Assembly: GCA_034520625.1 (NCBI GenBank)
Contig: JAXHNI010000005.1
Location: 248,001-312,000, forward strand
DNA length: 64,000 bases
Origin: JAANXG01 sp034520625
GTDB taxonomy: Bacteria; Pseudomonadota; Gammaproteobacteria; Arenicellales; JAANXG01
Reading direction: 5' to 3'
Shown here: positions 52,983 through 62,359 of the stretch, in pieces
Numbering within the stretch: position 1 is the first letter of the stretch
Layout: each line of letters opens with the position of its first letter
Made by a program: the position numbers and the translations under genes
The notes under the pieces: model-generated
Told to the model about the DNA's origin: nothing
The model's database searches: none
Seen by the model: only the letters and a program-made list of their open reading frames with translations

Positions 52983-55373
52983 TCAAACAATGCTGCGTTT
53001 TGCTTTTTTGATTCCATCGCCCCGGGCGGCGGGCTTCATGGACCCCCGTCGGAGGATGTCCATTAGGCCTTGCTCGTCCATCGGCGGACCGAAAAAATGC
53101 CCCTGGAAAACCGTGCACGATCGCACTCTTAGAGCCTCCAGCACGTCAAGAGTTTCCACGCCTTCGGCGACGACCTCCAGGTCCAGGCTTCTCGCCATGG
53201 AAACGATGGTTTCAACAATCACGGCGTCATTCGGTTCAGATACGAGGTCTTTCGTGAATGAGCGGTCAATTTTAATGCGATCCAGAGGCAATTTCTTGAG
53301 ATAGGCCAGAGATGAATATCCCGTACCGAAGTCATCAATGGTGAACTGGATGCCCAGCTGCTTGAGCGCATGCATCTTGTCGATAACATTCTCCACGTGC
53401 ACCATGATCGTTCCCTCGGTGATCTCCATTTCCAGTCTCGCGGGATCGGCCCCGGTGTCAGACAGGACCTGGCTCACCCGGTCGACGAAATCGTGATGGT
53501 GAAACTGCCGGAGGCTGACGTTAACAGCCAGCCTGCCAAAGTCGATGCCGCACTCAGTCCAGTTTTTCAGGTGGCGGCACGCGCGGACGATTATCCGGTC
53601 TCCCAGGGGAAGCATCAGCCCGGATTCCTCAGCAACGTCTATGATCTCGCTGGTTTCACAACCGGGAAGATCGGGTGAGTCGAGGCGCAACAATGCTTCG
53701 ATTCCCGTTACCTTCCCGAACTGATCCACCTGGGGTTGGAAATCGAAGCGCATTTGATCCCGGTCCAACGCCTGCTGGATTGTCCGCTGCAGGACAAGCT
53801 TTCTGTTGGCGGTTTGTCGCATGCTCGAAACGAAAAACTTGATCGCGTGGCGGCCGGCTTCCTTTGCGCGGTACATTGCAGTATCAGCGTTTTTCAGGAT
53901 CTCTCCCGCCATGCATTCCACGGGACATCCCTTGAGCGGAAACACCGAGATGCCGATACTCACCGATACGTGAAGCTCGTGGCCGTCTACTCTGTATGGA
54001 AGCGCGAGTTTTTGCTGTATTTTCTCTCCGATTCGCCGGGCCAGACTTCTGACCTCCCGGGAGTTGCTCGAAAGATTCGGCAACAACACGGTGAACTCGT
54101 CTCCCCCCAGTCGGCCGACGAGATCAGTACTCCGGACCACTTCCCCTATTCGCTCCGCGATGTCCTTCAGCACCCGGTCGCCCACCGCATGGCCCAGGGA
54201 GTCATTGATATTCTTGAAGTGGTCCAGATCCATGAACAACAAAGCCCCCATCCTGTTCATCTGTACTGCCTGCTGGACCGCTGCATCAAGGCGCTTCACG
54301 AGCTGCTGGCGATTCGGAAGCTCCGTCAATGAGTCGAAGTATGCGTATCTGTGGATTTCTTGTTCGGCGCTTTTACGTTCGGTAATGTCCTGGGTGACGC
54401 CGATCATTCGCTCCGGATCGCCGTCCTTGCCGGTAGTCCGGCGGCCCTGGGCCTCAAGCCAGCGAACCGCGCCGTCCGTTCTGTGGATCCGGAACTCCAC
54501 CTTGTAATCGTCGCCGGCGAGCAGAGCCGAGCGACCCGCCTGAAGGAAAAATTCGCGGTCCTCCGCATGAACCAGATCGGGGAAATTCGGATACCGCCCG
54601 TCCTCACCGGCGGGGCCGAGCAATCGGGCGGGATCACGGCCCCAGGAAAGCCTGTCCGAAGGAATGTCCCACGCCCAGTCGTAGAGGTTGGCGGCATCCA
54701 GCGCCAGTTGAGCCCTCTGGCGCTCCTCATCGAGCGCCCGCTGCGCGATATTCCTGCGGGTGATGTAATAGACCAGCGCGGCCGCGGCAAGAAACAGAAC
54801 GACGAATACGGCCGTCATCTGGATGCGGAACGAAGAGATCTTGGCGGCTTCACCCTCGAGTGCGGAGAAAGCCAGGCGGTCGGCGTCATCAACGAGGTCC
54901 TGTATCCGGGCATGGGCGTCGGATACCCGCGTACGAACCAGCAACAGCACCTGCAGGTCGGACAGTTGATAGCCATGAACGCCGTCTGTCAGCCAGTTCC
55001 GCACATCAGTCAGCATGGGTGCGATGACGGCGTGCAGAGACGCTGCCCCCATGAGGTTGTCCAGCTTGTATGTACCACGGATTCGCTGAAGTCGGCGGTC
55101 CAGCGCATCGACCTTCTCCAGAATATGCCCGAAATTCGGGGCACCGGCATCCATGGACTCAACCGCGTTGTTCAATTCGCTGACGTGCTGTTCAAGATCC
55201 GTGACGTCCCGCCGCTGTTCCAGCACCTTGAGCGGCAGTGCCCTTTCGATGCTGCTCAGGGTGTCGTGCACATGAAAAGTCAGCACCACTGTGGCGGCGA
55301 GGATCGACAGTATCAGCCAGAACGCCGTCGACGGCGGCCGGGCCGCGGACAGACGCAATAACGCCGTCTTCAT
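52983..55373 (-). CDS. PAS-GGDEF-EAL cyclic di-GMP protein
   Basis: 796 residues. Two transmembrane helices (about 17-35 and 188-210) enclose a periplasmic sensor of 150 residues. A PAS/PAC domain follows (RLSWGRDPARLLGPAG to RMIGVTQDITERK). The GGDEF active site is RLGGDEFTVLLPN with an inhibitory site RSTD five residues before it. The EAL part keeps all catalytic residues (GIEALLRL, NVSLRQF, EITEGTIM, DDFGTG, KIDRSF, VAEGVET). Both synthesis and hydrolysis of c-di-GMP are possible. A TAXI binding protein gene lies 29 bases upstream. Confidence 0.95.
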   Translation of the reverse strand: MKTALLRLSAARPPSTAFWLILSILAATVVLTFHVHDTLSSIERALPLKVLEQRRDVTDLEQHVSELNNAVESMDAGAPNFGHILEKVDALDRRLQRIRGTYKLDNLMGAASLHAVIAPMLTDVRNWLTDGVHGYQLSDLQVLLLVRTRVSDAHARIQDLVDDADRLAFSALEGEAAKISSFRIQMTAVFVVLFLAAAALVYYITRRNIAQRALDEERQRAQLALDAANLYDWAWDIPSDRLSWGRDPARLLGPAGEDGRYPNFPDLVHAEDREFFLQAGRSALLAGDDYKVEFRIHRTDGAVRWLEAQGRRTTGKDGDPERMIGVTQDITERKSAEQEIHRYAYFDSLTELPNRQQLVKRLDAAVQQAVQMNRMGALLFMDLDHFKNINDSLGHAVGDRVLKDIAERIGEVVRSTDLVGRLGGDEFTVLLPNLSSNSREVRSLARRIGEKIQQKLALPYRVDGHELHVSVSIGISVFPLKGCPVECMAGEILKNADTAMYRAKEAGRHAIKFFVSSMRQTANRKLVLQRTIQQALDRDQMRFDFQPQVDQFGKVTGIEALLRLDSPDLPGCETSEIIDVAEESGLMLPLGDRIIVRACRHLKNWTECGIDFGRLAVNVSLRQFHHHDFVDRVSQVLSDTGADPARLEMEITEGTIMVHVENVIDKMHALKQLGIQFTIDDFGTGYSSLAYLKKLPLDRIKIDRSFTKDLVSEPNDAVIVETIVSMARSLDLEVVAEGVETLDVLEALRVRSCTVFQGHFFGPPMDEQGLMDILRRGSMKPAARGDGIKKAKRSIV

Positions 55374-55402
55374 GAGGAGTATGTTTCGATCACGTGCGCT
55401 GG

Positions 55403-56416
55403 TCAGGGAATCATTTCCCGCTCCCTGTAGAAACGCTCAGCACCGGGGTGGAGAGGGATGGCCACGCCGTTCAGGGCATGCTCGAGCCGGATCTCCTTTC
55501 CCTTGACGTGGCCGTTGTCCAGCAACTCACGGGCGTTCTGGTTCCATAGTGCCCGGGTAATGCGATAAATCAGTTCGGCTTCAACGTCCATATGTGTTAC
55601 CCACATGGCGTGTACCGACATCGTCGGTGTTTCACCGACTCCGTCGTAGGTGCCCGGCTCGATGCGCCCTTCGGAAAAGAACTCGTGCCGCTCCAGCAGC
55701 GTCTTTCGCGGCTCACCCTCGATCGGAACAACGAGAATGTCCGTGGATCCGGCAAGCCGACGTATCGATGTGACCGGATGTCCGGCAACAATGAAAAACG
55801 CATCCAGTTCCCCCGCCCGCATTCGTTCGCCGGCCAGGTCCGGCTTGATGTACTCCGGCTCGATATCCGACTCCGATAGGCCATGGGCATCCAGTACAAG
55901 CCGGGCGTCCACCAGCGTCCCGGAGCCGGGCTCGTCGAGCGATACGCGTTTGCCCCGGAGATCCCGGATCGTTCGAATTCCCGAGTCCCGACGGGCGACC
56001 AGGTGGATGGTTTCGGGGTAGAGTCCCGCGATGGCCCGCAGTTTGGTGAACGCGTCCTTGTCCGCGAATATGCCCGTCCCCTGGTGCGCCCAGTGCGCCA
56101 CGTCGGACTGGGAGAAACCCGATTCCAGCAGGCCCTCGCCCACCGCAGTGACATTGGAAACGGAACCGTTCGCGGACTGGGCCACCGCCACCAGGCCGGG
56201 CACGCCGCAACGGTCCGTATCCTGACAACGCGCGGCATCCGGCGGCTGGCTGATGGCCTGGGCGACCAGGCTGCCTATGGGATAGTAGGTGCCGCCAACC
56301 CCGCCCGTGCCGATGCGGAACAGGTGCAAGTCCTGACCGACGGCCCATGACGACGCCACGATGGCGATGGACGCCAGCAGCCGCTTCCCACAACTGAGGG
56401 TTATCGAATCACGCAC
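55403..56416 (-). CDS. TAXI-family TRAP-type solute-binding protein
   Basis: 337 residues with a signal peptide (LLASIAIVASSWAVG). The TAXI family core starts FRIGTGGVGGTYYPIGSLVAQAI and continues with VTAVGEGLLESGFSQSDVA, LVARRDSGIRTIRDLRGKRVSLDEPGSG (20+ conserved residues overall) and PTMSVHAMWVTHMDVE. TAXI proteins normally feed a TRAP permease for glutamate or C4-type acids. No permease gene is nearby; instead a c-di-GMP enzyme gene with a periplasmic sensor follows, so a sensing function is possible. Confidence 0.9.
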   Translation of the reverse strand: MRDSITLSCGKRLLASIAIVASSWAVGQDLHLFRIGTGGVGGTYYPIGSLVAQAISQPPDAARCQDTDRCGVPGLVAVAQSANGSVSNVTAVGEGLLESGFSQSDVAHWAHQGTGIFADKDAFTKLRAIAGLYPETIHLVARRDSGIRTIRDLRGKRVSLDEPGSGTLVDARLVLDAHGLSESDIEPEYIKPDLAGERMRAGELDAFFIVAGHPVTSIRRLAGSTDILVVPIEGEPRKTLLERHEFFSEGRIEPGTYDGVGETPTMSVHAMWVTHMDVEAELIYRITRALWNQNARELLDNGHVKGKEIRLEHALNGVAIPLHPGAERFYREREMIP

Positions 56417-56697
56417 CCGACGCCCAGTCCCGCTGGTCTTGTGTTGTCGTTCTGTTCAAGTCTAGCAGGAATCCCGACAGGTCAAGTCAGTCGAGGCAAT
56501 CCTCCGGCGCTGTCAATGCCTCGGAAAGGCACCGGAACTCCGAATCCCGGGGTCCGGCCCCCGAATTGCCGGCAGGCGCGGCCGGAACCTGGCCGTGCAC
56601 GGCGATACCCGGTCCGGCAATCGTTTTCAGGCGGGGCGGCCCCTTGTACCGCGGCAGCACGAACGAAGCGCTCGACTACACGTGCGGGAGCACGCGG

Positions 56698-57072
56698 CTA
56701 GAATTTCTCTTTGGCGGCTTCCAGGGCGTCCTGGGCGTTATCCAGCTCTTCGCGCAGGCTCTCCAACTGGTCGGAGATGCACTGCTCATAGTCATTCAGC
56801 TGCTGCTCGTAGTTGGCGAGGTCTTCCTCGCATCGATTGACCTGCAGCACCGTATCGAACACGCTATCCTTGTTCACGCAGTAGGGGGCAACGGGCTCGC
56901 TGCAGAAGCCCTGGGAGGCAGCCGTTCCCGGCATCGACAGGCCGGCCATCATAAGGCACAGGACCAACGCATTCCTGCCTTTATTCAACGCTCTTGAAAG
57001 GTCGGGCACGTGTTCACCGATTGTCGAAGGAATGGTCGGGCCGCCGGTGAAGCTGGCAGGCCCACGAGACAT
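56698..57072 (-). CDS. Secreted coiled-coil hypothetical protein
   Basis: 124 residues at most; the mature protein is about 70. A hydrophobic segment (ALVLCLMMAGLSMPGTAA) looks like a signal peptide that starts near residue 28, so an internal start (for example near 56990) is possible. The mature part has four Cys (GFCSEPVAPYC, NRCEED, QCISD) then a heptad-like coiled coil (QLESLREELDNAQDALEAAKEKF). No known family. It stands alone. Confidence 0.55.
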   Translation of the reverse strand: MSRGPASFTGGPTIPSTIGEHVPDLSRALNKGRNALVLCLMMAGLSMPGTAASQGFCSEPVAPYCVNKDSVFDTVLQVNRCEEDLANYEQQLNDYEQCISDQLESLREELDNAQDALEAAKEKF

Positions 57073-57539
57073 CCATGCTACTGTACACTGGATTTCCCCG
57101 TCAATTGCGGATCGAGACCGGGGAACGCCGGCGCCGGCGGCTTAAGCGGGCGAACGCCGCCTAGACTCCACCCGGATCCGGGAGGCACCTGCAGGACCGG
57201 GGTCGAGTGTCACCCGCCGATGGCCCCCGAAATCAGCGCCTAGTGCGGACCGGCATCCACCTGTGGAAACAACCGGTCTACCTGCATTTGGCGTACGACC
57301 GTCATTGAATTCTCTGTAAACCAGGCGGTGATATACGTTGCGATGCCCAGCTGTACAGTAGCCTGCGCCGACAGGGTGCCCCGCACCTGACTTTCATCCG
57401 CCGGGCAACCGGGTTATTCTTCTGCGAACGCAGCACGGTCGAGCCCCGGCGACTCGTCCGCCTGCCGCATCGGCGTCCTTTACACCGGTGTCGATCCCGA
57501 TCTGCACCCCTTTGACCTGATTGTGAGCCACCCGACGTA
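57073..57539. other. 467-base intergenic region, nothing recognised
   Basis: I see no gene, RNA or clear repeat here between the secreted coiled-coil protein and the divergent Kef-type antiporter gene. It is GC-rich without an obvious -35/-10 pair. The promoter of the antiporter operon should lie at its right end. Confidence 0.5.
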
Positions 57540-59207
57540 ATGTTCGACAACGTATTCATGCAGATCGCAGCAATTCTGGGTGTTGCGGCCGTCGCGGGCG
57601 CCGGCGCCCTGCTGCTGCGCCAGCCGCTCATAGTGGCTTTCCTCGCGGTGGGGATACTGCTCGGGCCGTCCGGCCTCGGCTGGGTCGTCCAGAGCGGCGA
57701 AATCGAACTGTTCGCCCGGCTCGGCATCGCGCTGTTGCTGTTCGTGGTCGGTCTGAAGCTCGACCTGCACGTCATCCGCACGGTGGGGCCGGTAGCCCTG
57801 GCAACCGGCATGGGCCAGGTGCTGTTTACATCGGTGGCGGGATTTCTCATCGCCGTTGCCCTGGGTATGACCGTCCTTTCAGCCACGTACGTAGCCGTTG
57901 CCCTCACGTTTTCCAGCACCATCATCATCGTGAAGCTGCTCTCCGACAAGCGCGAAGTGGACACTCTGCACGGGCGGATCGCGGTGGGGTTTCTCATCGT
58001 GCAGGACATCGTCGTGGTGTTGGTGATGATCGGCCTGACGGCGGTCGGGCAGGCGGGAAGCGGGACGAGCCTGGGTATCGAGGCCCTGCTGGTGGTCGCT
58101 AAGGGCGCGCTGATGCTGGCGACGGTCGCGGTATTAATTCGCTACGTGCTGCCGCAGGTGTTGGACCGGGTCGCACGGTCTCCGGAACTGCTCATGTTGT
58201 TCTCGATCGCCCTGGCCGTACTGGGCGCCTCCGCCGGGGATGCCCTGGGGTTCAGTAAAGAGGTGGGCGCGTTTCTTGCCGGTGTGGCCATCGCATCAAC
58301 CCCTTACCGGGAGCTGGTGGCAGCGCGGCTGGTAAGCCTCCGGGATTTCCTCCTGTTGTTCTTCTTTATCGAGTTGGGCGTAGGCCTGGAACTGGCGACA
58401 CTGGGTTCACAAGTCGGCACGGCGGCAATCTTCTCCTTGTTCGTACTGGTGGGAAACCCGCTGATCGTATTGATCATCATGGGTTACATGGGTTATCGCA
58501 AGCGCACGGCTTTCCTGGCCGGCTTGACGGTGGCCCAGATCAGCGAGTTCTCGCTGATACTGGCGGCGCTTGGGCTCAGTCTGGGGCACCTGGATGCGGA
58601 TACGGTGGGGCTCATTACGCTGGTGGGACTGGTCACCATCAGCGCATCCACTTACATGATCCTGTACTCCCACGCGCTCTACGCGCGGCTCGCCCCCTAC
58701 TTGACGGTCTTCGAGCGCAAGGTAGCGTACCGCGAAGCCGGCGTATCGCCTGCGGACGACGACAAGGTCGATATTCTGCTCTTCGGCCTCGGACGGTTCG
58801 GAGCCGAGATCGCGGGTCACCTTCGCGAGCGGGGATGCCGGCTCCTGGCGGTGGATATCGATCCGCAGAAAGTGAGGCTGTTCGCCCGGGATGGCTACAG
58901 TGCACGCTACGGTGACGCCGAGGACCCGGAGTTTCTCGCTTCCCTGCCGCTGGACAGGGCAGCCTGGGTCGTCAGCACTCTGCGGGACCGGGTGCTGGAC
59001 CGGGCATTGATCCGGGCCCTGCGGCACCAGGACTATACGGGGCGCGTGGCCGTTGCCTCCTCCAGCCGACTTGACGCGAAGATGCTGGAAGGAGAAGGTG
59101 TGGACATGGTTCTGATCCCCTATTCCGACGCGGCGCGGGAGGCTGCCGACAGGCTCTACCCGCATTCCCGGACAGAATTCAGCCAGCCTCCGGAGCCCAC
59201 GACATGA
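57540..59207 (+). CDS. CPA2 family monovalent cation:H+ antiporter (KefB/YbaL type)
   Basis: 555 residues. About twelve helices in the first 390 residues with QPLIVAFLAVGILLGPSGLGW and TFSSTIIIVKLLSDKREVDTLHGRIAVGFLIVQDIVVV, the ion-binding region of Kef/CPA2 transporters. Residues 400-530 form a TrkA-N (RCK) Rossmann domain (VDILLFGLGRFGAEIAGHLRERGCRLLAVDIDPQKV). It exports K+ or Na+ against protons under nucleotide control. It overlaps the downstream universal stress protein gene by 4 bases. Confidence 0.93.
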   Translation: MFDNVFMQIAAILGVAAVAGAGALLLRQPLIVAFLAVGILLGPSGLGWVVQSGEIELFARLGIALLLFVVGLKLDLHVIRTVGPVALATGMGQVLFTSVAGFLIAVALGMTVLSATYVAVALTFSSTIIIVKLLSDKREVDTLHGRIAVGFLIVQDIVVVLVMIGLTAVGQAGSGTSLGIEALLVVAKGALMLATVAVLIRYVLPQVLDRVARSPELLMLFSIALAVLGASAGDALGFSKEVGAFLAGVAIASTPYRELVAARLVSLRDFLLLFFFIELGVGLELATLGSQVGTAAIFSLFVLVGNPLIVLIIMGYMGYRKRTAFLAGLTVAQISEFSLILAALGLSLGHLDADTVGLITLVGLVTISASTYMILYSHALYARLAPYLTVFERKVAYREAGVSPADDDKVDILLFGLGRFGAEIAGHLRERGCRLLAVDIDPQKVRLFARDGYSARYGDAEDPEFLASLPLDRAAWVVSTLRDRVLDRALIRALRHQDYTGRVAVASSSRLDAKMLEGEGVDMVLIPYSDAAREAADRLYPHSRTEFSQPPEPTT

Positions 59208-60175
59208 AGCGATTTGAGAATATCCTCTATGTGTCCGAGCAGGGCGTGGATGAGAAGGCGGCCGTTGAGCGGGCCGTGGCCCTGGCCCGGAACAACCAGG
59301 CGCGCTTGACCATCATGCACGCCTCGGGAGAGCCAAGGCTTGGGCCGTTGTCGGAGAAGCACACGCGTCAGGAGGTCGAGTCCCTGCTGCGGGAGCGTGA
59401 GCTTGAACGGCTCGAATCCCTCGCGGCCCCGTACCGTGCGCACACCGACATTCACCTCACCGTTCGGTTCGGGATTCCGTTTATCGAGGTGGTGCGGGAC
59501 GTGATTCGCAATGGACGCGATCTGGCCATCAAGGCCGCAAGCGGCGACATCGGCGTCCGCGACCGGCTGTTCGGCAGCACCGATATGCACTTGCTGCGTA
59601 AATGTCCCTGTCCGGTGTGGATCATGCGTCCGGACGACAGTTTCAACTACCAGCGGATACTGGCTGCGGTGGATTTCGATCCCTGGGAGTCGTCGGAAGT
59701 CGTGGAGGAGATGCTCAATCGCCGGATCCTGGAACTGGCCGGATCGCTGGCACTGTCGGATTTTGCCGAGCTGCATCTGGTACATGCCTGGGATGCGCCC
59801 GCGGAGATCCTGACTCGTTTGTGGGGCGACGAATCGACAGAGGAGAACACTGTCTCCTACGTGGCGAGCGAACGCCGGCTGCACCGTGCCGGGCTCGAGC
59901 GTTTCGCAGCGGCGCTTCGGGGCTGGATCGGTGACGAAGGGTACGATTACCTGTCACCACAATTGCACCTGCCCAGGGGGAATCCCCGTGAAGCCATTCC
60001 GGCTCTGGCGCGGGAGTTGAAGACAGACTTGCTGGTCATGGGGACTCTGGCCCGCACCGGGATTACCGGCTTCATTATCGGGAACACCGCCGAGAGCATT
60101 CTCCACCGTATTGGCTGCTCGGTGTTGGCGGTGAAGCCGGAGGGATTCGTTTCGCCCGTTGCGCCTGACGAGTAG
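59204..60175 (+). CDS. Tandem universal stress protein (UspE-like)
   Basis: 323 residues in two Usp domains (1-145 and 146-315). The second contains the ATP-binding motif G-x2-G-x9-G in MGTLARTGITGFIIGNTAES; the first is degenerate in this region (DRLFGSTDMHLLRKCPCPVWIM). UspE-type tandem proteins are cytoplasmic and respond to stress. It is coupled by an ATGA overlap with the Kef-type antiporter, whose activity it may modulate. Confidence 0.93.
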   Translation: MKRFENILYVSEQGVDEKAAVERAVALARNNQARLTIMHASGEPRLGPLSEKHTRQEVESLLRERELERLESLAAPYRAHTDIHLTVRFGIPFIEVVRDVIRNGRDLAIKAASGDIGVRDRLFGSTDMHLLRKCPCPVWIMRPDDSFNYQRILAAVDFDPWESSEVVEEMLNRRILELAGSLALSDFAELHLVHAWDAPAEILTRLWGDESTEENTVSYVASERRLHRAGLERFAAALRGWIGDEGYDYLSPQLHLPRGNPREAIPALARELKTDLLVMGTLARTGITGFIIGNTAESILHRIGCSVLAVKPEGFVSPVAPDE

Positions 60176-60427
60176 AATGATGCACATGCTTCTTGCGGTT
60201 CTGGCGGCCATGGCGCCAATATCAGTTGGAAGACATCGCTGTTGCCGACTGAACGGAGCAGGAACACCCTTAGCCAGTGACCGACAGCCTTCAAGCCCGG
60301 CGGGAGATGATTTGCACCAACCTGTGGTAAGCTTTTCAATACTCAAGACCTGACTGACCGGGACGCCCGGCGACGCGCGGGTTGCCGGACGTTGCCGGGA
60401 TTGTCAGGTGCAATTGCAGGAGAAACC

Positions 60428-60856
60428 ATGAATTCGAGAATCTACAAATGCTGCGTGCTCATCTTGTGCGCGGCGCTGCTTTCAGGGTGTGCCGCCGTCC
60501 GCAAGGTCACGTATCCACCCGATTTCGTTTACCTGGAGCGCTCCGAGATCAAGTCGTCCATGTCACGACTGGCCGCGGATATCTGGCGCATCGAGGACAT
60601 TCTCGCCAGCTCCGAAACGGTTCTGCCGTACGAGCGGGAGGAAGTCATATCGTCCCTGCGGGACATGAAGGAAGTGGCGGACAAGCTGGGTGCGGGGACC
60701 GTGGAAACGAACCACCCTTTCATCGACCAGAATATCGATCCCTTCCGGCGCGATGTCGATCTGGCGCTCGAGGATGTCTCAAAAGAGCCGCCTGACTACT
60801 ACCGGGCCGGCCGCCTGTCCGGGCGCTGTCTGGCCTGCCACCGGCTGCGCAGCTGA
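60428..60856 (+). CDS. Lipoprotein with C-terminal heme c motif (cytochrome c'-like)
   Basis: 142 residues. The lipoprotein signal ends LLSGC. The mature helical domain (MSRLAADIWRIEDILASSE, EREEVISSLRDMKEVADKLG) ends in CLACH with three residues after the heme motif (RLR-S). A four-helix protein with a C-terminal CxxCH resembles cytochrome c'/c556. It is probably attached to the outer or inner membrane and binds one heme. The start at 60428 follows an AGGAGA box. It lies downstream of the usp gene but is probably transcribed separately. Confidence 0.8.
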   Translation: MNSRIYKCCVLILCAALLSGCAAVRKVTYPPDFVYLERSEIKSSMSRLAADIWRIEDILASSETVLPYEREEVISSLRDMKEVADKLGAGTVETNHPFIDQNIDPFRRDVDLALEDVSKEPPDYYRAGRLSGRCLACHRLRS

Positions 60857-61152
60857 CTGGCCCGTCGTCCGTGGCCGGCGGCGGTCACCGGCAGGCGAAC
60901 TTCATCCGCGCCTTGATCGTCGCCGTCAAGACCACGCACGAGATGGGCAGGCATAACCTGTACCGGCCGCTAGTGGATATGGAGCGACCATTGCATGGAT
61001 TCATACCGCCCGGGCAAAGGCGGGATAGGCGATGCGGTACCCCACCGAACGCGGCGCACACCGCAAAAAATGCCAGCCGGTGTCCCGATCCTTTACAGAG
61101 AAAGATCATTCTGCCGGTACAAATCCGTCGCACACAGAAAGACCGGATGCAT

Positions 61153-61197
61153 TGGTGGGCCGTGCAGGGATCGAACCTGCGACCACCTGATTAAAAG
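61153..61197 (-). other. 3' half of a tRNA-Lys gene (att site of an island)
   Basis: On the minus strand the sequence runs from the tRNA-Lys(UUU) anticodon loop (CTTTTAATCAG) through the TPsiC arm (GCAGGTTCGATCCCTGC) to ACGGCCCACCA. The 5' half is absent: at the anticodon stem, sequence diverges (CGCT instead of CTGA). Such a truncated 3' end is the attachment copy left by tyrosine-integrase elements that enter at tRNA anticodon loops. The chromosomal side lies to the left and the island to the right. Confidence 0.8.
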
Positions 61198-61536
61198 AGC
61201 GAACGAGCAAGTTTTTTCTCATTAACTCTCAACCACTTGCAGCGCTTGCCCATTCGAAACCGCCAGTAAAATGGCACAAAATCACGCCTGATCCAGAAGG
61301 GGTTGGCACAAATCTGGCACACGGCGCGGATATCCCTCAATCGTGGCCTTGACGGTCATTCGTCTTCCTCGGCAAGGCGTTATCCAATGCTGCAATTAGC
61401 GGCGGTAGGTCGCTGTGGACAGTCTGCCACAGAATACTGGACGGCCACTTGCTAGAGCACTGTTTTCCGGAAGTGACGGCTCAGATCCTCCGGCGTTCGC
61501 ACATTTCGGCTATGCACGGGTGCTTCCCGCGTTATA
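61198..61536. other. Non-coding stretch at island edge
   Basis: No gene is supported in these 339 bases. The repeated word TGGCACAAA occurs at 61271-61279 and 61305-61313. On the minus strand a 25-codon frame starts with ATG preceded by GAGGA (about 61361 to 61287; MTVKATIEGYPRR...), perhaps the remnant of an island gene. I do not call it a gene. Confidence 0.45.
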
Positions 61537-61761
61537 TCACGCCGCCCAACGCAGGATTTCCACCTCCGCGCCCTTGCTCACGGCCGCCTCCGCCATGCCG
61601 AGCACTCGTTCAGTCATTTCCTCCGACAGGTAGTATTCACCACAGTTGTCACAGACCTGGGCGGGTACGTCCTTGATCACAACCGTGGTTTCTCCTCGCT
61701 GCAGGGTGACCGTCGTGGTGCCCTCGAGCATCTGACCCGTTTTGCAAATTACACAGTTCAT
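61537..61761 (-). CDS. YgiT-type zinc-finger antitoxin-like protein
   Basis: 74 residues, starting MNCVICKTGQMLEGTTTVTL with zinc ligands C-x2-C at residues 3-6 and CDNCGEYYLSEE near 37-40. This is the N-terminal zinc domain of MqsA/YgiT antitoxins; no HTH domain follows, so DNA binding is not evident. The start overlaps the DUF4258 stop by 4 bases (ATGA), the arrangement toxin-then-antitoxin seen for such pairs. Confidence 0.88.
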   Translation of the reverse strand: MNCVICKTGQMLEGTTTVTLQRGETTVVIKDVPAQVCDNCGEYYLSEEMTERVLGMAEAAVSKGAEVEILRWAA

Positions 61762-62045
61762 GACTGCCTCCGCGTTCTGAAATCGTCCGACCACATCTTC
61801 GAATCGGGCCGATACGCCGTCACGACGAAACATGCCCGGCTCTTCGGTTCACGCGCAACCACCACGTGGACGGGTTCATCGCCGACATAACCCAGCATCA
61901 GGCAACTGGGGTAGGGATGATCGTCCGGATAATGAGCGATCTCCTCGCCCTGCTCGATGGTCTCTAGTATGGCATTCTGGTTCAGTCCACGCTCGAACAT
62001 CCGCCGCAACGCATGACCGCTGAACAGCACGGATGCGCAGTCCAT
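61758..62045 (-). CDS. DUF4258 protein, probable toxin partner
   Basis: 95 residues of the DUF4258 family: FSGHALRRMFERGLNQNAILETIEQGEEIAHYPDD has the H-a-x-R-M.ERG motif, followed by LMLGYVGDEPVHVVVA and a conserved tail VVTAYRPDSKMW. It pairs with the YgiT-type protein downstream. DUF4258 proteins are thought to act as RelE/HigB-like toxins. The start at 62045 overlaps a short upstream frame (TGATG). Confidence 0.88.
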   Translation of the reverse strand: MDCASVLFSGHALRRMFERGLNQNAILETIEQGEEIAHYPDDHPYPSCLMLGYVGDEPVHVVVAREPKSRACFVVTAYRPDSKMWSDDFRTRRQS

Positions 62046-62125
62046 CAGTCGGGCTCCCGCACGCCCATCAACTCGTTGCTGCGCTCGTTGATCACTTTTA
62101 CCGCAATGCGCGGCTCATCTCCCAT
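62045..62125 (-). CDS. Short ORF upstream of DUF4258
   Basis: A 26-residue frame (MGDEPRIAVKVINERSNELM...) whose TGA overlaps the DUF4258 ATG as TGATG. It remains open upstream to about 62165 without a better start. It could be a leader peptide or the end of a truncated larger gene cut by the IS remnant. Weak evidence. Confidence 0.3.
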   Translation of the reverse strand: MGDEPRIAVKVINERSNELMGVREPD

Positions 62126-62359
62126 GTAGACGGATAGTAAGAATAACCGATATACCTCGCGTAGAGAAACGGGGAGAAATTACATAGCGGTGTGGTCTTG
62201 ACGGCCCGAAGCGGTGTTGAGCAGAAAAAATCGTAGCCACTGGGCCCGCGAAGCCTGCGACGGCTTGTTTGAGGAAAGGTAGTCGGGGGCCGGGAAACCC
62301 GTGGGCGCGAGCGCGAGGGTGGGGCGCGGCGTGGATACGGCCTCCCTGGCTGATACGTT

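Noticed and set aside
60871..61194. Plus-strand open frame ending WWAVQGSNLRPPD
   Set aside because: This ending is the well-known spurious translation of a tRNA 3' end read on the opposite strand. The frame has no other coding features.
61198..61540. Integrase gene next to the tRNA-Lys half
   Set aside because: The frames here are short and without the R-H-R-Y motifs; the integrase, if present, must lie at the other end of the island.
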